Shown here: in pieces, positions 36,538-48,639 of the stretch
Numbering within the stretch: position 1 is the first letter of the stretch
Layout of the letters: the number at the start of each line of letters is the position of its first letter
From: Gordionus sp. m RMFG-2023
Lineage: Eukaryota > Nematomorpha > Gordioida > Chordodea > Parachordodidae
Direction: 5' to 3'
Length of the DNA stretch: 64,000 nt
NCBI RefSeq assembly: GCF_954871325.1
Contig: NC_088777.1
Coordinates: 1,736,001 to 1,800,000, forward strand
The notes under the pieces: model-generated
What the model was told of the DNA's origin: nothing
Seen by the model: the letters and a program-made list of their open reading frames with translations, nothing else
Databases searched by the model: none
Made by a program: the position numbers and the translations under genes

Positions 36538-37674
36538 ATCAAAGTGAGACGTATTATACGAAAGTCCTTACATTTTTAATATGTTGTTAGACTCTATTCA
36601 ATCATGTGAATCATGCTATAGCTTAATGCCAGTTTTAATGAATATATCGCGTGTGCATCTCTCCACTAACCCTCTTCACCCCAAAATTTAAAATCGTTTA
36701 ACTCTATTTATTATAAAACTTTAAACAAAACTATGGCATCAACATAATTTTATATAAATTTTTCAAGCACCAAATAACTTTAAAAAAAGTTTGGCTTACC
36801 AATTATTATGATACTATCGACACAGTGCGTTCTCAAAGCAATAAATCAAAATTTGTAACTGCATCATTCCTATTACATATATTTTATTATCTCCATCTCT
36901 CTGATAAAAAAAATATGTAGGGGAGGCCAATTTCCTAAAGTTATAAAAAATAATGTAATAAATATTATTATTAAAACAATTAATAAGCAGTTTAACGACC
37001 ATTATAAAAAAAGCGAAAGAAAATATAAAAAAATGTAATTAAAATTTAATTTGTTTAAGGAAGGGAAAGGGGGGGGGGGTATAAATTTATATAATATAAA
37101 TTTAAATTTTATATATATATTATATATTAAAATTTATATTTATTATTATTACAATGTTTTATATTTTTATTTTATATTAAAAAATAAAAATTAAATTAAT
37201 TTCGATTTAAAAAAAACATTTTCATTTTATTTTAAAAATAAATATTATATTATATACAAATAAACGGTTATAATTTGTATATTTATTATTTTATTTATAA
37301 TAATAACTTTTATAATTTTTAATAAGGTGTTATAAAATTTAAATTTAATAAAAAAAAAATTCAGCTTATATATCTATAATTGTATTTATATGAAATGTTA
37401 TTTGTGAATATTTGTATATCCAGCATCAAATGTTGGGTGAATATTTTGTTAGGGGCAGAAGAGGGTTGAATTGGAATAATTAAAATTTCTTATTAAAGGA
37501 AAAATCCGCAGATTGGGACTGAAATTTTAGTGTGAAGGATTACCCCCTCCCCTTTTACTAAAATAAATAAATATGCGTTAAGGATTACCATATCCGTTAA
37601 CTGTTGTAGAAATATTAAGATAGAAAAATCAATGTGTATATATATCAGAAACCCGGTTTTTTTTAGGAAAAATT

Positions 37675-37815
37675 ATTCTTGCCCGGCCTAAATATATTTG
37701 TAAGTCCGGCCCGGATATTTTTTTTAAAAAAAAATTTAGGTCCGGGTATATTTAAATCAAGGCCCGGCATGTACCCGAGCCGAGTGTGGCTTAGGACCGG
37801 TCCTGCAGGTTTTCG
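37675..37815. repeat. GC-rich GGCCCGG dispersed block
   Basis: GCCCGGCC, GTCCGGCCCGG, GGTCCGGG and AGGCCCGGC words alternate with A/T runs over 140 bases, like the blocks at 3676 and 61585. The alternating strands of the words would allow several hairpins. Confidence 0.55.
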
Positions 37816-38048
37816 TATACGCTCATTTTAACTTTTTATCCCCAAAATCTCTCAAATATAACGATAGTGTCTTTATTTGTCTTCATTAACCACAATGATT
37901 CCCCTCCAATTTCAACTATTATGGTGCGTCACACCTTCCTCCTCCATTTAAAATGATAAATAAACTAACAACTATAATAATAAAAATAGATGTAAGAAAA
38001 TATATGTTAAGGAATAATTATATATATTGTATTTAAGAAACCATTTGA

Positions 38049-38220
38049 TAGTGTGTATATATACGATTTGAGTCGATTTTTCAAAACGGTTCAGAGCATC
38101 GAAATTTTGGCAAATAGACTCTCAAAGCATTTCTGCCCCAGCTATGCGCGACATCTTTAGGACTTGCATAATGTTATTTTTGGTTGTGTATGATCTTAAT
38201 CGACTTTTTAACAACACTAA
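38049..38220. mobile_element. Family 1 TIR element, diverged copy
   Basis: It begins TAGTGTGTATATATACG with 'atttgagtcgatttttcaaaacgg' and ends 'cgactttttaacaacacta'. The right terminal repeat is good, the left poor. Confidence 0.55.
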
Positions 38221-38430
38221 CTCGCAACAGATAAAAAGTCAAGAGGTGGGGTTAAATGGTTAATATAATTATATTTTATATAAAACAATATACCGTTTAA
38301 AAGGAGGCTAAAGTAAAGGGGCGGGAGGTGGATGTAACTCCTCTTTCTTACCCATCAATAGCGAATCTGTTTTCTCGATCAACTAGGCCCGAAATACTTA
38401 AACTAGCCCTCTCTTCGAGTGTGGCCATTT

Positions 38431-38540
38431 CAGAAGTAATGAAATAACAATTGGTTAATAATTGTTTTAAGCTAGTGGTCAAGCGTGGACAATCCAGAAG
38501 TAACGAAATAACAATTGGTTAATAATTGTTTTTAGCTAGT
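38431..38540. repeat. Tandem duplication of about 66 bp
   Basis: 'cagaagtaatgaaataacaattggttaataattgttttaagctagtgg' (approximate consensus; two copies starting near 38430 and 38490) occurs twice, separated by 'tcaagcgtggacaatc'. The second copy runs into the next TIR element. Confidence 0.8.
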
Positions 38541-38690
38541 GGTTGCTAAACGGCTAACTCGGTAATTATAGCCAACAGAAAAAAAATAATGGCTAAGCCT
38601 CGAGATTACGTTAATACGAGCAAAATCTTAAGGCTTTGTGCATAATATTTTTTCCCTAATATAATAATATTAAGTTTTAACCGTTAACAC
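38537..38690. mobile_element. Family 1 TIR element, diverged copy
   Basis: It starts TAGTGGTTGCTAAACGGC and contains 'ggctaagcctcgagatta' and 'caaaatcttaaggctttgtgcataatatttt', then 'accgttaacac'. Ends are imperfect. Confidence 0.55.
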
Positions 38691-39486
38691 GTTTTAGTTT
38701 ATTTTCACAGTTTTTTTTTCCTACTAATTATAAATATTTAAAGACGAAAATCTAAAAAGCCAGTTATAGTTTATAAATAATCCCTTTCTTTATTTCTTCT
38801 TATAATTTTTTTATTTATTAAATAAAATGAAATGTTTTTAATATTAAATATATATATATATATATTTAATATTAAAGTAATTCGTGCCAATATTCACTGT
38901 TTTGTCATGTCTCGTTTGTGGTAAAATAAAAATATTTTTTTTAAATAAAAAAGGAATTGGCGAAAATTTTGTATAATATAATATATTAAATTTTATTTTT
39001 ATTTTTTCTTTCTTTTTCTTAATACCATTATATAAAGGGGTGATCACGAAAAGAAAGAAGGGGGGAGAGTAAGGCAAGTAGGAAGGCTTAGAAATAATTT
39101 TTCTAAAATATATTTATATTTGTTTTCTTCAATTTTTTTTTTTTTTAAAAAAAAACTTTACTGTGTTTTTTTGAGAATTTTAAGCTAAAAAAATGTATGT
39201 ATAAAATCTTTAAAAAAATATTATATTATTTTTAAAAAAAAGATAAAAATCGTAAATTTTAAGATATTTTTATAAAATATTTTAAACTTTGTCCTGTATT
39301 GTCCGAGGAATTTTAATTAAATATTTAAATTTACATAAATTTAAATATTACATGATATATATATATATATGAATATGTATATAATTCTATTCGACTCGCA
39401 AATAACGGAAAAATTTGTGCAATTTTTTCAAAACCACAAGGATTAAGATATATTCTTCGCCACCTCAATTATAACGCTTGTAAGTG

Positions 39487-39598
39487 ATGGATCGATTCAT
39501 TTCAAAAAAATTGCTCTATTTGCCTCAGAATTGTTTATATATCGTGATTCACATTATCGGAATTTTCATCCTTCCCATCCTTATCTTGGTAATTACAG
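39487..39598 (+). CDS. Candidate first coding exon of a small membrane protein
   Basis: ATG at 39487 follows an in-frame TAA by three bases, so the start is fixed if it is coding. Thirty-seven codons begin MDRFISKKLLYLPQ and continue IVIHIIGIFILPILILVIT, one strong hydrophobic membrane segment. They end at a strong donor, CAG|GTAAAT, in phase 1. A terminal exon at 47059 begins with the two bases needed to complete that codon (G-GC, Gly), so the two could make an 81-residue single-pass protein. That join is inference over a 7.5-kb intron, and no family is recognised. Confidence 0.42.
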
Positions 39599-40935
39599 GT
39601 AAATAAAATATTTGTTTTAATTATTAACTCTTTGGAAAAAAAAACATGCCAAAAAAAACTATTCCTAAAAATTATATTATCTAAACATAAAATTGGATCC
39701 TCCTGAGATGCATTTAATTTATTTTTTTTATTATTTCATGCCTTTTTATAATTGTAAAAAATTGCGATATAATTAAATCATGAATTTTAATTATGGGTTA
39801 TTATATAAAAAAAAATATTAAAATCATAAGGTGAACAAATATTTGGGAAATTTGGTTAATATTTTAAATAATTTTTATTTTTTAAAGAAAATTATTATAT
39901 TAGAATATACAACTTTTTGACAAAAATTACATCTAAAAATGTTTAAATTTAATATTATATATTTTTAAAACTATATCACTGTTTTGTACAGCCCTAAAAT
40001 AAAACATATCTAATAATTCGGAAATATAAATTATAATAATGCAATATTTTTAAGTAATTATGATATAACGAATTTAACTTATTTATATACTATAAATATA
40101 AAATATCTGGAATTTTTTTTTTTGAATATGATTTATATCAATTTAATTATTATTTATTGTAATAAAATTGTCTTTTGATTTGATAATACTGTATAAGGCG
40201 GCGGCAATTGCGTTAGGGCTTATGCTTAATGTCATTTAGATAAGTAATAAATAAATGATGATATTACAATATATAATTTAATTATATATTTATACATATT
40301 TATACACTTATTTTTATGATTATTATTATTATTAAATATATTCATTTTATTTTGTCGCAACAGGTAATCAAATTTTGTAATTCCATTTTATTAAATGATA
40401 AAAAAAACGAGTGTATTATTTAAGTTAAAAAGAATCACGACAATATTGGAAAATATTCGTTTATTATATTGTGAATAATATTGTTGTAAAACAAGTTTAT
40501 CTATATATATATATATATCTAATATATTCAGTGCCAAGAATTATAAGGTTGGGAACCTGAGACTCCTCTTAGATAATCCTAGATTTTTCTAAAATTCTTT
40601 TTAAAAAATTTATTAGTTATCTTAAATATGTCGTATTACAAATAAGCTAATTATTATAATAATAACTTTTACATAATAAATTCATATAGAAAAAATTGTA
40701 TCTTAATTTTTATCATATAAAACACAGGTGAAAAATGATGTTTGTTGAGATAACACTTCAACCCTAAGTTAGGGGTTTTTTTACGAAGTATAATTACATT
40801 TTGTCGGAGTTTATGGTACATTAAAATTTATTTTTTTACCCCATTCCTAAGTGGGAAGTTAAATGGAATTCCTTTCATATTTTCTCTTTGGATAAAATAT
40901 ACTCCAATTTCCCAAATTTTCTATTCTTTTTATAT

Positions 40936-41083
<148 letters not shown>

Positions 41084-41940
41084 ATTAAAAAATTTTGTCC
41101 GAATAAATCCTATCCGAGAAATTAATTAGAATCTGTTCGTAAATCTTTATTTTATAAATAAGAATGAGTAGCCGATCTTTCGACCAAATCGAAAAAAAAA
41201 AATTATAAGCTAACTGAAGGACAAAAAAAAGAAATAATTGACATTCTATGGAGGTTTCGAGTTAGGCCAAGATAATTTTTCGAAATCATGGTTCCCACTA
41301 TAGTGTTGCGAGAAAATATTGATTCCGGGGTAAACCGACCCTAGTTTGGTCTGATTAGGACCTTAGCCATTTCTATAATCTTATTCCTTATCCTTTGATA
41401 GACAAACAAAGCTAAACCGGAGAGGTACTTAATTTTAAAACGCACCCCATAACCTAAATATTCATTTTATTTAGCCCAACGTATGGTTATCAGTAGTTTT
41501 TTTTTCAATTGAAGTTAAATAACTGGCTGTAGTCGGCTACAAGTTGAACCAAGACACTGCCATATAGCTGAGAAATAAGCCTCTCTTTTTTTTTGAAATC
41601 CATTACAAATAAACAAAAATGGAAATTTTCAATAAATTTGGGTAAAATTTATAATTATTTAAAACCATGCCCAAATATTTATTATAAAGATAAATCATAT
41701 TTTGCCCAATAAAAATTATGTTTGGATTTGAAAGTTTAAATTTACTTATAAAGCATATACATGAATGGTATAGATGATTAAAGTATTTTTAGGGAAAATC
41801 GAATATACATGGTTGTGGGCCAACCCTGCTCTCATACTATCCCAAGTCTACCCCAAAAACCCCTACTTGCATTATTACAAAAATGTGATAAATTTTGAAT
41901 AAGCCCCCCTTATAAAAACTATTCTGGTTATGGCCCTAAC

Positions 41941-42131
41941 TAGTGTTGTTAAACGACTCGTTTTGAGCCGATTTTTAAAAACGGCCAACTCAATATTTCA
42001 TCTAGAAAGATCTTACCCAAGCCTGGAGATTTTGCTCAAAGATGGAACAAAGATCCAGACATTTAATTGTCGAAATCTTGAGACTTGGGAAATAATTATC
42101 TGGCTAAAATATTGAATCAGTAACAACACTA
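41941..42131. mobile_element. Short non-autonomous TIR element, family 1 (190 bp)
   Basis: Ends TAGTGTTGTTAAACGACTC and AACAACACTA; interior 'aacggccaactcaatatttcatctaga', 'gaaatcttgagacttggg', 'tctggctaaaatattga'. The 61-codon frame across it is a shadow. Confidence 0.75.
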
Positions 42132-42134
42132 GCC

Positions 42135-44920
42135 CTAACCCTTTAACCCATTTTTTTACTCCTAATATATTTTTTGTAACACGATGACTCTTATAAAATT
42201 TTCAAAGAAATTAATTTATATTTTAATATCATCTTAATATTTTATAATAATAATAATAATATAAAAAATTTTTTTTTTATATATATATAAAATATAACAA
42301 TCATATTTGTAATATAAATATTAAAGAAAAATGTTGTAATTTTGAAGTGCGATTTCCTGATATTATTTTATATCATTTTTAATAATTTTAAATTAATAAA
42401 ATATTTTCAAAAAAAATATATGTAAATAAATGTATTTTTCGATATTTTTTTTTTGTTAATAAATAAATGAAGGAAAGAAATGCTCATAATAAATTAAAAC
42501 ACGGTAGAGGTCAACTGTCCTGGGTCATTTATAAAATCGGACATTTATCAACAGAGTCTTCCCTTTGTGGAAGAGATCTTTGACTAAATATAATCGTTAA
42601 TAAATATTATTCATCTTTGTCAACATATTATTTTTAGAGGCTCAAAGGCAAGGACTCATAAACCCTAAAAGGCGTGGGTAGAACAAAGATTTTTAAAATT
42701 TAGCCCCTCCCTCCCCTACTTGGTATTCACTCATCTTCGCTAAAATTAATATGATAGTTTAGAAAATAAGTGCTAATAAGATCCTAATGCCCACGAGATC
42801 CCAGCTCAAGTATTTTAAATGCTGCAATTTAACAAAAAAAAAATTAAGAATTGGTTTTAATTATTCAATAACTAAAATTAAACCCTTATTCTATTTAAAA
42901 TTATTCTTTATATGAATAAAAAAAATTGAACTACCATAAAATCTAATTTATTAAAGATATTGAGGTGTCTGCTTTTATAATAGGATTGAGACCCGGTGCT
43001 TCCTGGACAAAGTTCATTCATCTAGATTTTTGTTGTACCATAAAGGTTTACCCTAAATTCAAAATAATATACTTCTAATTACCAACTTTCTATCATGAAC
43101 CGTTCCTAAGTCAATGAACGCCTGTAGGCAGATCCCTCTCTTGTGACATTTTTCACATATAGGGATTTTATTGTGAATAAAATTATAATATCTAATCTTC
43201 CCATTCTAAAATAAATTAAGATTTATCGACATGAAATGCTTTAAACCATTTCCATTAGCTATATACCCCTCTCATTTATTTGAGGAATTAACTTAAATAA
43301 TTTGTCCACTCTTTCGCGTTCGCATTGCCTTCACCTCTAAAAACTGAGATTGTAAAAACAAAATCATTAATCTTCTGGCATATATTTCAAAATTTCGCCT
43401 ATGATGCTTAGAAACATGAGAATTATGGGGGTTATATATTTGCAAACAATTTAAATGTATTAATATAATATGTTTTCTTCGTTTTTTTTACCTTATTCGA
43501 GATAAATTTTGTTGTTGGGTTATACTTATACTTATTTCTATTTATATAGGATTTTGTATCGAGATAATATTGTGTAATAATATGTATAATTATTGTATCT
43601 ACAACAATAGGCGAAATATAACTTTTATTTGTTTAAGATTTTTATCATATTATTATTTGTATGAATTGATAATGTAATACTATTTATTATTGTATAAATA
43701 TTTTTAATGGAATTGTATTATCTATATTATTTCATTCATTAATAAATATTTTCCTTTTAAAAACAATTCCAAATCATAGCAACAATCATCTTATAAAAAT
43801 TTTTTTTATAAATAGTGCCACTATAATGATCAAAGTTGTAAATGATATAAACTTTATTCTTTATAAAATATTAATTGTTCAAAGACTAGCAAAATATATG
43901 TTTCCCAGCTCATTTCTATTTGCATAATATATGATTATATTTTATAGAAATAAAAGAAATAAAAGAACGAACGAAAGAAAGAAAGAAAGATAGAAAGGAA
44001 ACAATGAAGAAAAAAAGAAGTCCCCTAAAGTTTATATTATCATAATGATAGCTACTTTTGATTTAGATAAAATTATATATATATAATATATATTTTTTTG
44101 TCTAAAAAAACGGTCGTTAAACTTAAATTATAGAAGATATTAAAACTAAATTATATTTTATGTTAATTTTTATTTCATTTTCGTTCACACCAAAAAATGT
44201 ATACACACAAAATCGAGAAAATTATAATAAGTTCCACGTTTCATAAATTTTTCCATGATACTATATGATAGTAAGGGGAAATGTGCCATAAAAGGCCATG
44301 TTTGAAGACTGGCCACCACCCTTTAACTTTTTATCTGCTCAAAATTGGTCAAAATGTGTATATTTATGATATATGTATACCTCACCTAAGTTTATTTATT
44401 GAATAGATCAATGCAATAAAAAATTTTTTTACTGTCTTTAGTATATACCTCTTTCTAAAAGAATCATGTTGCGTATTTGTTTTTTGTTTAATGAAAAAAT
44501 TACCAATTTAGATTACCGATATTTTATATAAATAGTGTCTTTAGAGCATTATTCACTTCACACATAAAAAAATTAGGCCTTAAAAGTTTTATTTAATAGA
44601 CATATAAAGGCGCTTAATAATAATAGAGAGGTGATTCGCCCATTCAAGTAATCATATTGAATTGAAAATGCTATTGCAAAAAAACATTTGGTGAAATTTC
44701 AAATGACGAACAAGCTTAAGAATGTTTAGCAAAAAGATAATTAAGATATTAATTTATAATATTATCATTAAATAGATGTGGTAATAAATTGAGATATTAA
44801 TACTAATTAAATTGGTGTATAATTGATTTTTTATATAACTAAAAAAATGTAGAAATATTAATATATGTCTTTTAAAAGTATAATTTCATATTTGTAATAA
44901 AATTCTTAAATAATATATTA
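42135..44920. other. AT-rich stretch, no gene seen
   Basis: Only a short GAAA stretch (about 43968-43995) and scattered A/T runs. No frame of credible length or codon use, no terminal repeats. Confidence 0.45.
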
Positions 44921-44988
44921 TGGCCAGTTAACACATAGTATATGGCCAGTCAATACATAGTGTGTATTTCTGTATTGACTGGCCATAA
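44919..44988. repeat. Short perfect hairpin with an extra direct copy
   Basis: TATGGCCAGTCAATACA (44941) is mirrored by TGTATTGACTGGCCATA (ending 44987), with about 13 bases between the arms. A third copy, TATGGCCAGTTAACACATAG, precedes it at about 44919. Near 44317 'gactggccacc' shows the same core. Possibly the end region of an undefined element. Confidence 0.7.
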
Positions 44989-45114
44989 AAACAACTTTCA
45001 CCTAACCTCATCTAGCTAGAGCTTTGATCCAAATTTTATTTTAAAGATTAATAATTAGGCTACACATTGATATGAAATTTATTTGGTTAAACCCAAATCT
45101 TATTATTTTTTTTA

Positions 45115-45205
45115 AAAAAAAGGCAAGCAATTTCACTTTTGTAAAAGTAGGATTATGCCAAACAAGCCCCAATAGTGGGGTTAGTCGGATCACTTTTTAG
45201 GCTTT
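45115..45205. mobile_element. Fragment of the GGGGAGAC TIR family
   Basis: 'gccaaacaagccccaatagtggggttagtcggatcac' (pieces) is the inverted counterpart of the subterminal 'accccgctattggggcttgttgaac' of element B. The terminal GGGGAGAC itself is missing, so this is a truncated copy. Confidence 0.55.
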
Positions 45206-45939
45206 CTATATACTTGAAAGATTGATATTCCCAAAAATTGACAGCCCGGTAGGGTCAAGTCACACTAATTATGACTACAAGCACGGTCCCGATCTCGTTC
45301 TCCGCTATAGATTTTTGTAATTATCCTTAGATCTCATGGGAGGAATTTACATACGAATTTTATATTGAGTATTTCAATTTTATAAATTACTTAAACAACT
45401 CGAAACAAATTAAAATAAAAACGAGTTGGATATTATTATTCTTTTTTTTACTATTCCTATTTTTCAATAGGGATTAAAGATCCGTAGTAGGCTGGTTGTA
45501 GCCAACACCTATCCGCCTATTTATATAAAAAATATAATTTAATCCGTCGGCCCAATGTTTAAAAATTTTAATTATTAATGGCGGTTCTGGAGCTATCATA
45601 TTTATTAATATTAAATAAATATTTTTAAAAAAATTTAACTTATAAAAAAGAAGCAAAATTATTTTTTTTTAAATAATTTTGAAAGTCTGTTCTGTTTACT
45701 TAACCCAAAAAAAAATATTTCGAAATTCACCTTTGAAAAATTAGAAATAAAAATTAGCAAAAAAAAAATAAAAAACACACCCATTGTAAACTATTGTACC
45801 GATATACATTATTTATTAATTAATTTTATAATATAAATATTTAATGTCGTAAATTAAAAGGGAGTAAAGACTGATCTGGAATTCTGTTAGGATAAATCGG
45901 AATAACTCCATTTTAACCCCATGAAGGTTAATTTTTAAA

Positions 45940-45954
45940 TTTCTTTCTTTCTTC

Positions 45955-45993
<39 letters not shown>

Positions 45994-46006
45994 ACTTACT
46001 TTCTTT
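45940..46006. repeat. (TTTC)n microsatellite
   Basis: About sixteen TTTC units with TTCC and TTAC variants at the edges. Confidence 0.9.
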
Positions 46007-46167
46007 CACGAATTATGTGAAATTAATACTTTATTAAAATTTTATTATTTAAAAAAAAACAATTGAAAAAAAAGAAAATCAAAATTTTTGGTACACATTG
46101 TAAAATATTAAAATTTGACGTGTAAATGGCTTGTATTAATCTTTGAAAACCTACCCCTGTCCTTCAG

Positions 46168-46365
46168 TAGTGTTGTTAAACGACTTGATTCGAGACGATT
46201 TTAAAAAATGAGGAAAATATTACCCAAGCGTGGAGATTACGCCAGATGTTCAATCCTATGTGCCATCTAAGAAGCAAAATCTTTAGGCTTGCATAATAAT
46301 TTTCTGGATAAAATGATGAGTAAGCCGCTTTTATAGACTCAAATTGAGCCGTTTAATAACATTAT
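46168..46365. mobile_element. Short non-autonomous TIR element, family 1 (200 bp)
   Basis: Left end TAGTGTTGTTAAACGACTTG, right end GAGCCGTTTAATAACATTA; interior 'ttacccaagcgtggagatta', 'gcaaaatctttaggcttgcataa'. Confidence 0.7.
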
Positions 46366-47058
46366 TTCATTGTCTTTAAAAAAAAAATTTTAATTTAAAG
46401 GAAGTTTATAAAAATATTTTTATTTATTTTTTCTTATATGTTAATTAAGAATTAGGTTTAATATTCTACATACGACACGATAAGTTATTAGATTAAAATC
46501 TCTTATATCATTATAAAAAATTTTTTTTACTGCCACTTGAAAAAGTTATATCTAAGTATTAAATTCATATAACTGTGGTGACGTAAATTGTTTATATATG
46601 AATCCAATACAACAAACATTCTGTAGCGATCTAAGCATATTCTTGTTAGTCTACTGGATGTCTCATCTATTCTATACATAATATTTTTAATTTCAAAATT
46701 AGAAAGAATCGATGGCAGGAAAGAGATTCAGAATCCCTATGGGAAGGATTTCTAAATTTCTGTCTATCCTTTCAAATAAAAATATGTATACTGTGTATAC
46801 TATACTGATGTTGACATAGAGAGAAATATATTTTCTTATCGATGGGTTCATATGTCGAGACACTTAAAACTTTATTACTTCAAAATGTAAGTTAGAATTG
46901 TCCAATCTGCCCCATAGCATCGATTGCCCGGTTTCTAACATAGTGAATAAACATGATAAATATATAAATTTAATTTTAATCATTTTATATTTTAGTCACG
47001 TGAAAGAGATTGGAGCAGCCACAACCCCCCCCCCCCCCACCGATTAAAACAATTTCAG

Positions 47059-47192
47059 GCCGGAAAATATGTGCTAAATATAATTTCGATTATAAAAATA
47101 TATTACACGCTGAGCTAGACACTTTACACGAAACTAGTTTACGGGGAAAGCATTCTACCGCGTATTTTAAGAAAATCCGCCAAGCTCTTTAG
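47059..47192 (+). CDS. Candidate terminal exon, unassigned protein
   Basis: It follows ACAATTTCAG, a good acceptor, and opens with two bases completing a codon. Then RKICAKYNFDYKNILHAELD and TLHETSLRGKHSTAYFKKIR end QAL and TAG at 47192. The codons (GAG, CTA, CGG, GGA, CGC, ACC, GCG) are balanced compared with the background. An in-frame TGA at 47001 rules out a longer upstream extension, so the poly-Pro reading of the C run at 47025-47038 is probably intronic. A poly(A) signal lies 50 bases after the stop. It is phase-compatible with the exon at 39487. No family recognised. Confidence 0.5.
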
Positions 47193-47241
47193 GTGCTGCG
47201 TGTTTCCGCTTTCCTTCCAAAGTTAACTTATATTTTAGAAA

Positions 47242-47247
47242 AATAAA
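47242..47247 (+). promoter_or_regulatory. Poly(A) signal AATAAA
   Basis: AATAAA 50 bases downstream of the TAG at 47190-47192, consistent with the 3' end of the gene carrying the 47059-47192 exon. A single hexamer is weak evidence in AT-rich DNA. Confidence 0.4.
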
Positions 47248-47693
47248 CCAGAGCCCAAGATAGCTATATTATTCCTGCCTAGAAAAAGTTAGATTCAGCC
47301 GGCTAAAAATTCGGTCAAAAAAAAAATTAGAAAAATTATCTACGTTATTGTCAAAAAAATTTATAATAATTTTTTTTTTTTTTTGGCAGATAAAGTATTT
47401 CATTTCGTTATTCTTTTTTTTTTTTATTTTTTATCAAAATAAAATGTAATTTTTTTTATATTTGCCAATCAAAGATGATTGACACTTTTATAAGGTTATA
47501 TTTTTTTTTTTTATTTTTTGAAACGAAAATATAAATTTAAAAAGGTATAAAAAATTTTGAATTTCACAAGGTAATTTTTTTTAAAAAAAAATAAAAAATA
47601 AATAATTGTCATAATAAAATTATTATTTTTTGTTATGTTATAAATGGGAACCAGTGCCATCATTGGGGACGGGGCCAAGAGGCGTCCCAGCCT

Positions 47694-47935
47694 TAGGCCG
47701 CATTCCTAGTGGATCCGATCCGACACGATCTAACAGCTGATCGATTTTTAAAATCTGTTTATGAGATCAATTTTTTTTTTGTAATAATATTAATTTTGTC
47801 TTTAATTCGATACATGATAATAACCCCAAGAAATATTGGTTTTAATAAAGAAAAATTGATTCTCATAAACCGATTTTTAAAAATCCATCAGCTGTTAAAT
47901 CGTGTTGGATCGGATCCACTATGAATGCGGCTTTA
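47694..47935. mobile_element. Palindromic TIR element (240 bp), long inverted repeats
   Basis: TAGGCCGCATTCCTAGTGGA and the following TCCGATCCGACACGATCTAAC are mirrored at 47885-47935 as GTTAAATCGTGTTGGATCGGA then TCCACTATGAATGCGGC. The symmetry continues inward through CAGCTGAT, GATTTTTAAAATC and ATGAGAATCAATTTTT, giving arms of about 85 bases around an AT-rich loop of some 60 bases. No code: the 71-codon frame is simply a reading of the palindrome. Confidence 0.85.
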
Positions 47936-47952
47936 GTACGACACCACCTATA

Positions 47953-48165
47953 TAGTGTTGTAAAACGGCTGTTTCGAGCCAATTTTTTAAAAACGGCTAT
48001 CTCAATATTTCTTCCAGAAAAATCTTAAGCAAGCCTGAAGATTTTGCTCATAGAAGGGACAAAGATCTAGACATTATATTTATCTAAATCTCGAGGCTTA
48101 GGCAATATTTTTCTGGCTAAAAATATTTGAGTTAACAGTTTTAAAAACCATTTAACAACACTCTA
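47953..48165. mobile_element. Short non-autonomous TIR element, family 1, well preserved
   Basis: Ends TAGTGTTGTAAAACGGCTG and CCATTTAACAACACTCTA; interior 'aaaaacggctatctcaatatttcttccagaaaaatctta', 'gcaagcctgaagattttgctcat', 'ctcgaggcttaggcaatatttttctggct' (in pieces). Useful as reference for aligning the other copies. Confidence 0.8.
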
Positions 48166-48507
48166 CACCTATATTCAATTTAAGGGCATTCAAAACTATT
48201 TTATAAGAGGTGGTGCAATTTTTTTTCCTTTCGGAGTTTCTAAAAATACCATACACAATATAAGGCCTTCCTTGTTGGGTGTTCGTTATATCACCTATAT
48301 TTATCCAACTACGATATACAGAATAAATGAACTTAAACTGAGTTTGAGCAGGTTTATAAAATTTGACTAATCCAATTTTAGGGCTGAAGGATAGTTTATT
48401 TATTTTCCTAAAGGAGTTGGCACAGGATTCACCCCATGCCTAAAAAAATGGGAATACATATAAGAATGGTTTTGCCACTATTATATTAAAGAATAAAAGA
48501 ACGTTCA

Positions 48508-48621
48508 ATGAAGTCTGGCGTTGAAAGATATTTAGACGAAAATGGTGAAAAGCATTTAAGAGTAAATACGAAATGGCATCACGACAATGAACAACACGCT
48601 ACAACTGACTTCAATGTATAA
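48508..48621 (+). CDS. Candidate small exon, unassigned
   Basis: ATG at 48508 opens 37 codons: MKSGVERYLDENGEKHLRVN then TKWHHDNEQHATTDFNV and TAA. The composition (charged, few Ile/Phe/Lys-AAA runs) is unlike random translation of this AT-rich DNA. The frame is closed by TAA 15 bases upstream of the ATG, with an AAAG that could be an acceptor in between. AATAAA occurs 10 bases after the stop, at 48632. It may be a last exon or a relic of a lost transposon gene. No family recognised. Confidence 0.3.
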   Translation: MKSGVERYLDENGEKHLRVNTKWHHDNEQHATTDFNV

Positions 48622-48639
48622 AAATACTTTTAATAAATG

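Noticed and set aside
38300-38447. Open stretch KEAKVKGREVDVTPLSYP... with Ser-rich tail
   Set aside because: No start, no splice sites, and it runs into a tandem duplication and TIR element; probably chance.
47709-47924. 71-codon + strand frame (MDPIRHDLTADRF...)
   Set aside because: It lies wholly inside the palindromic TIR element at 47694-47935.
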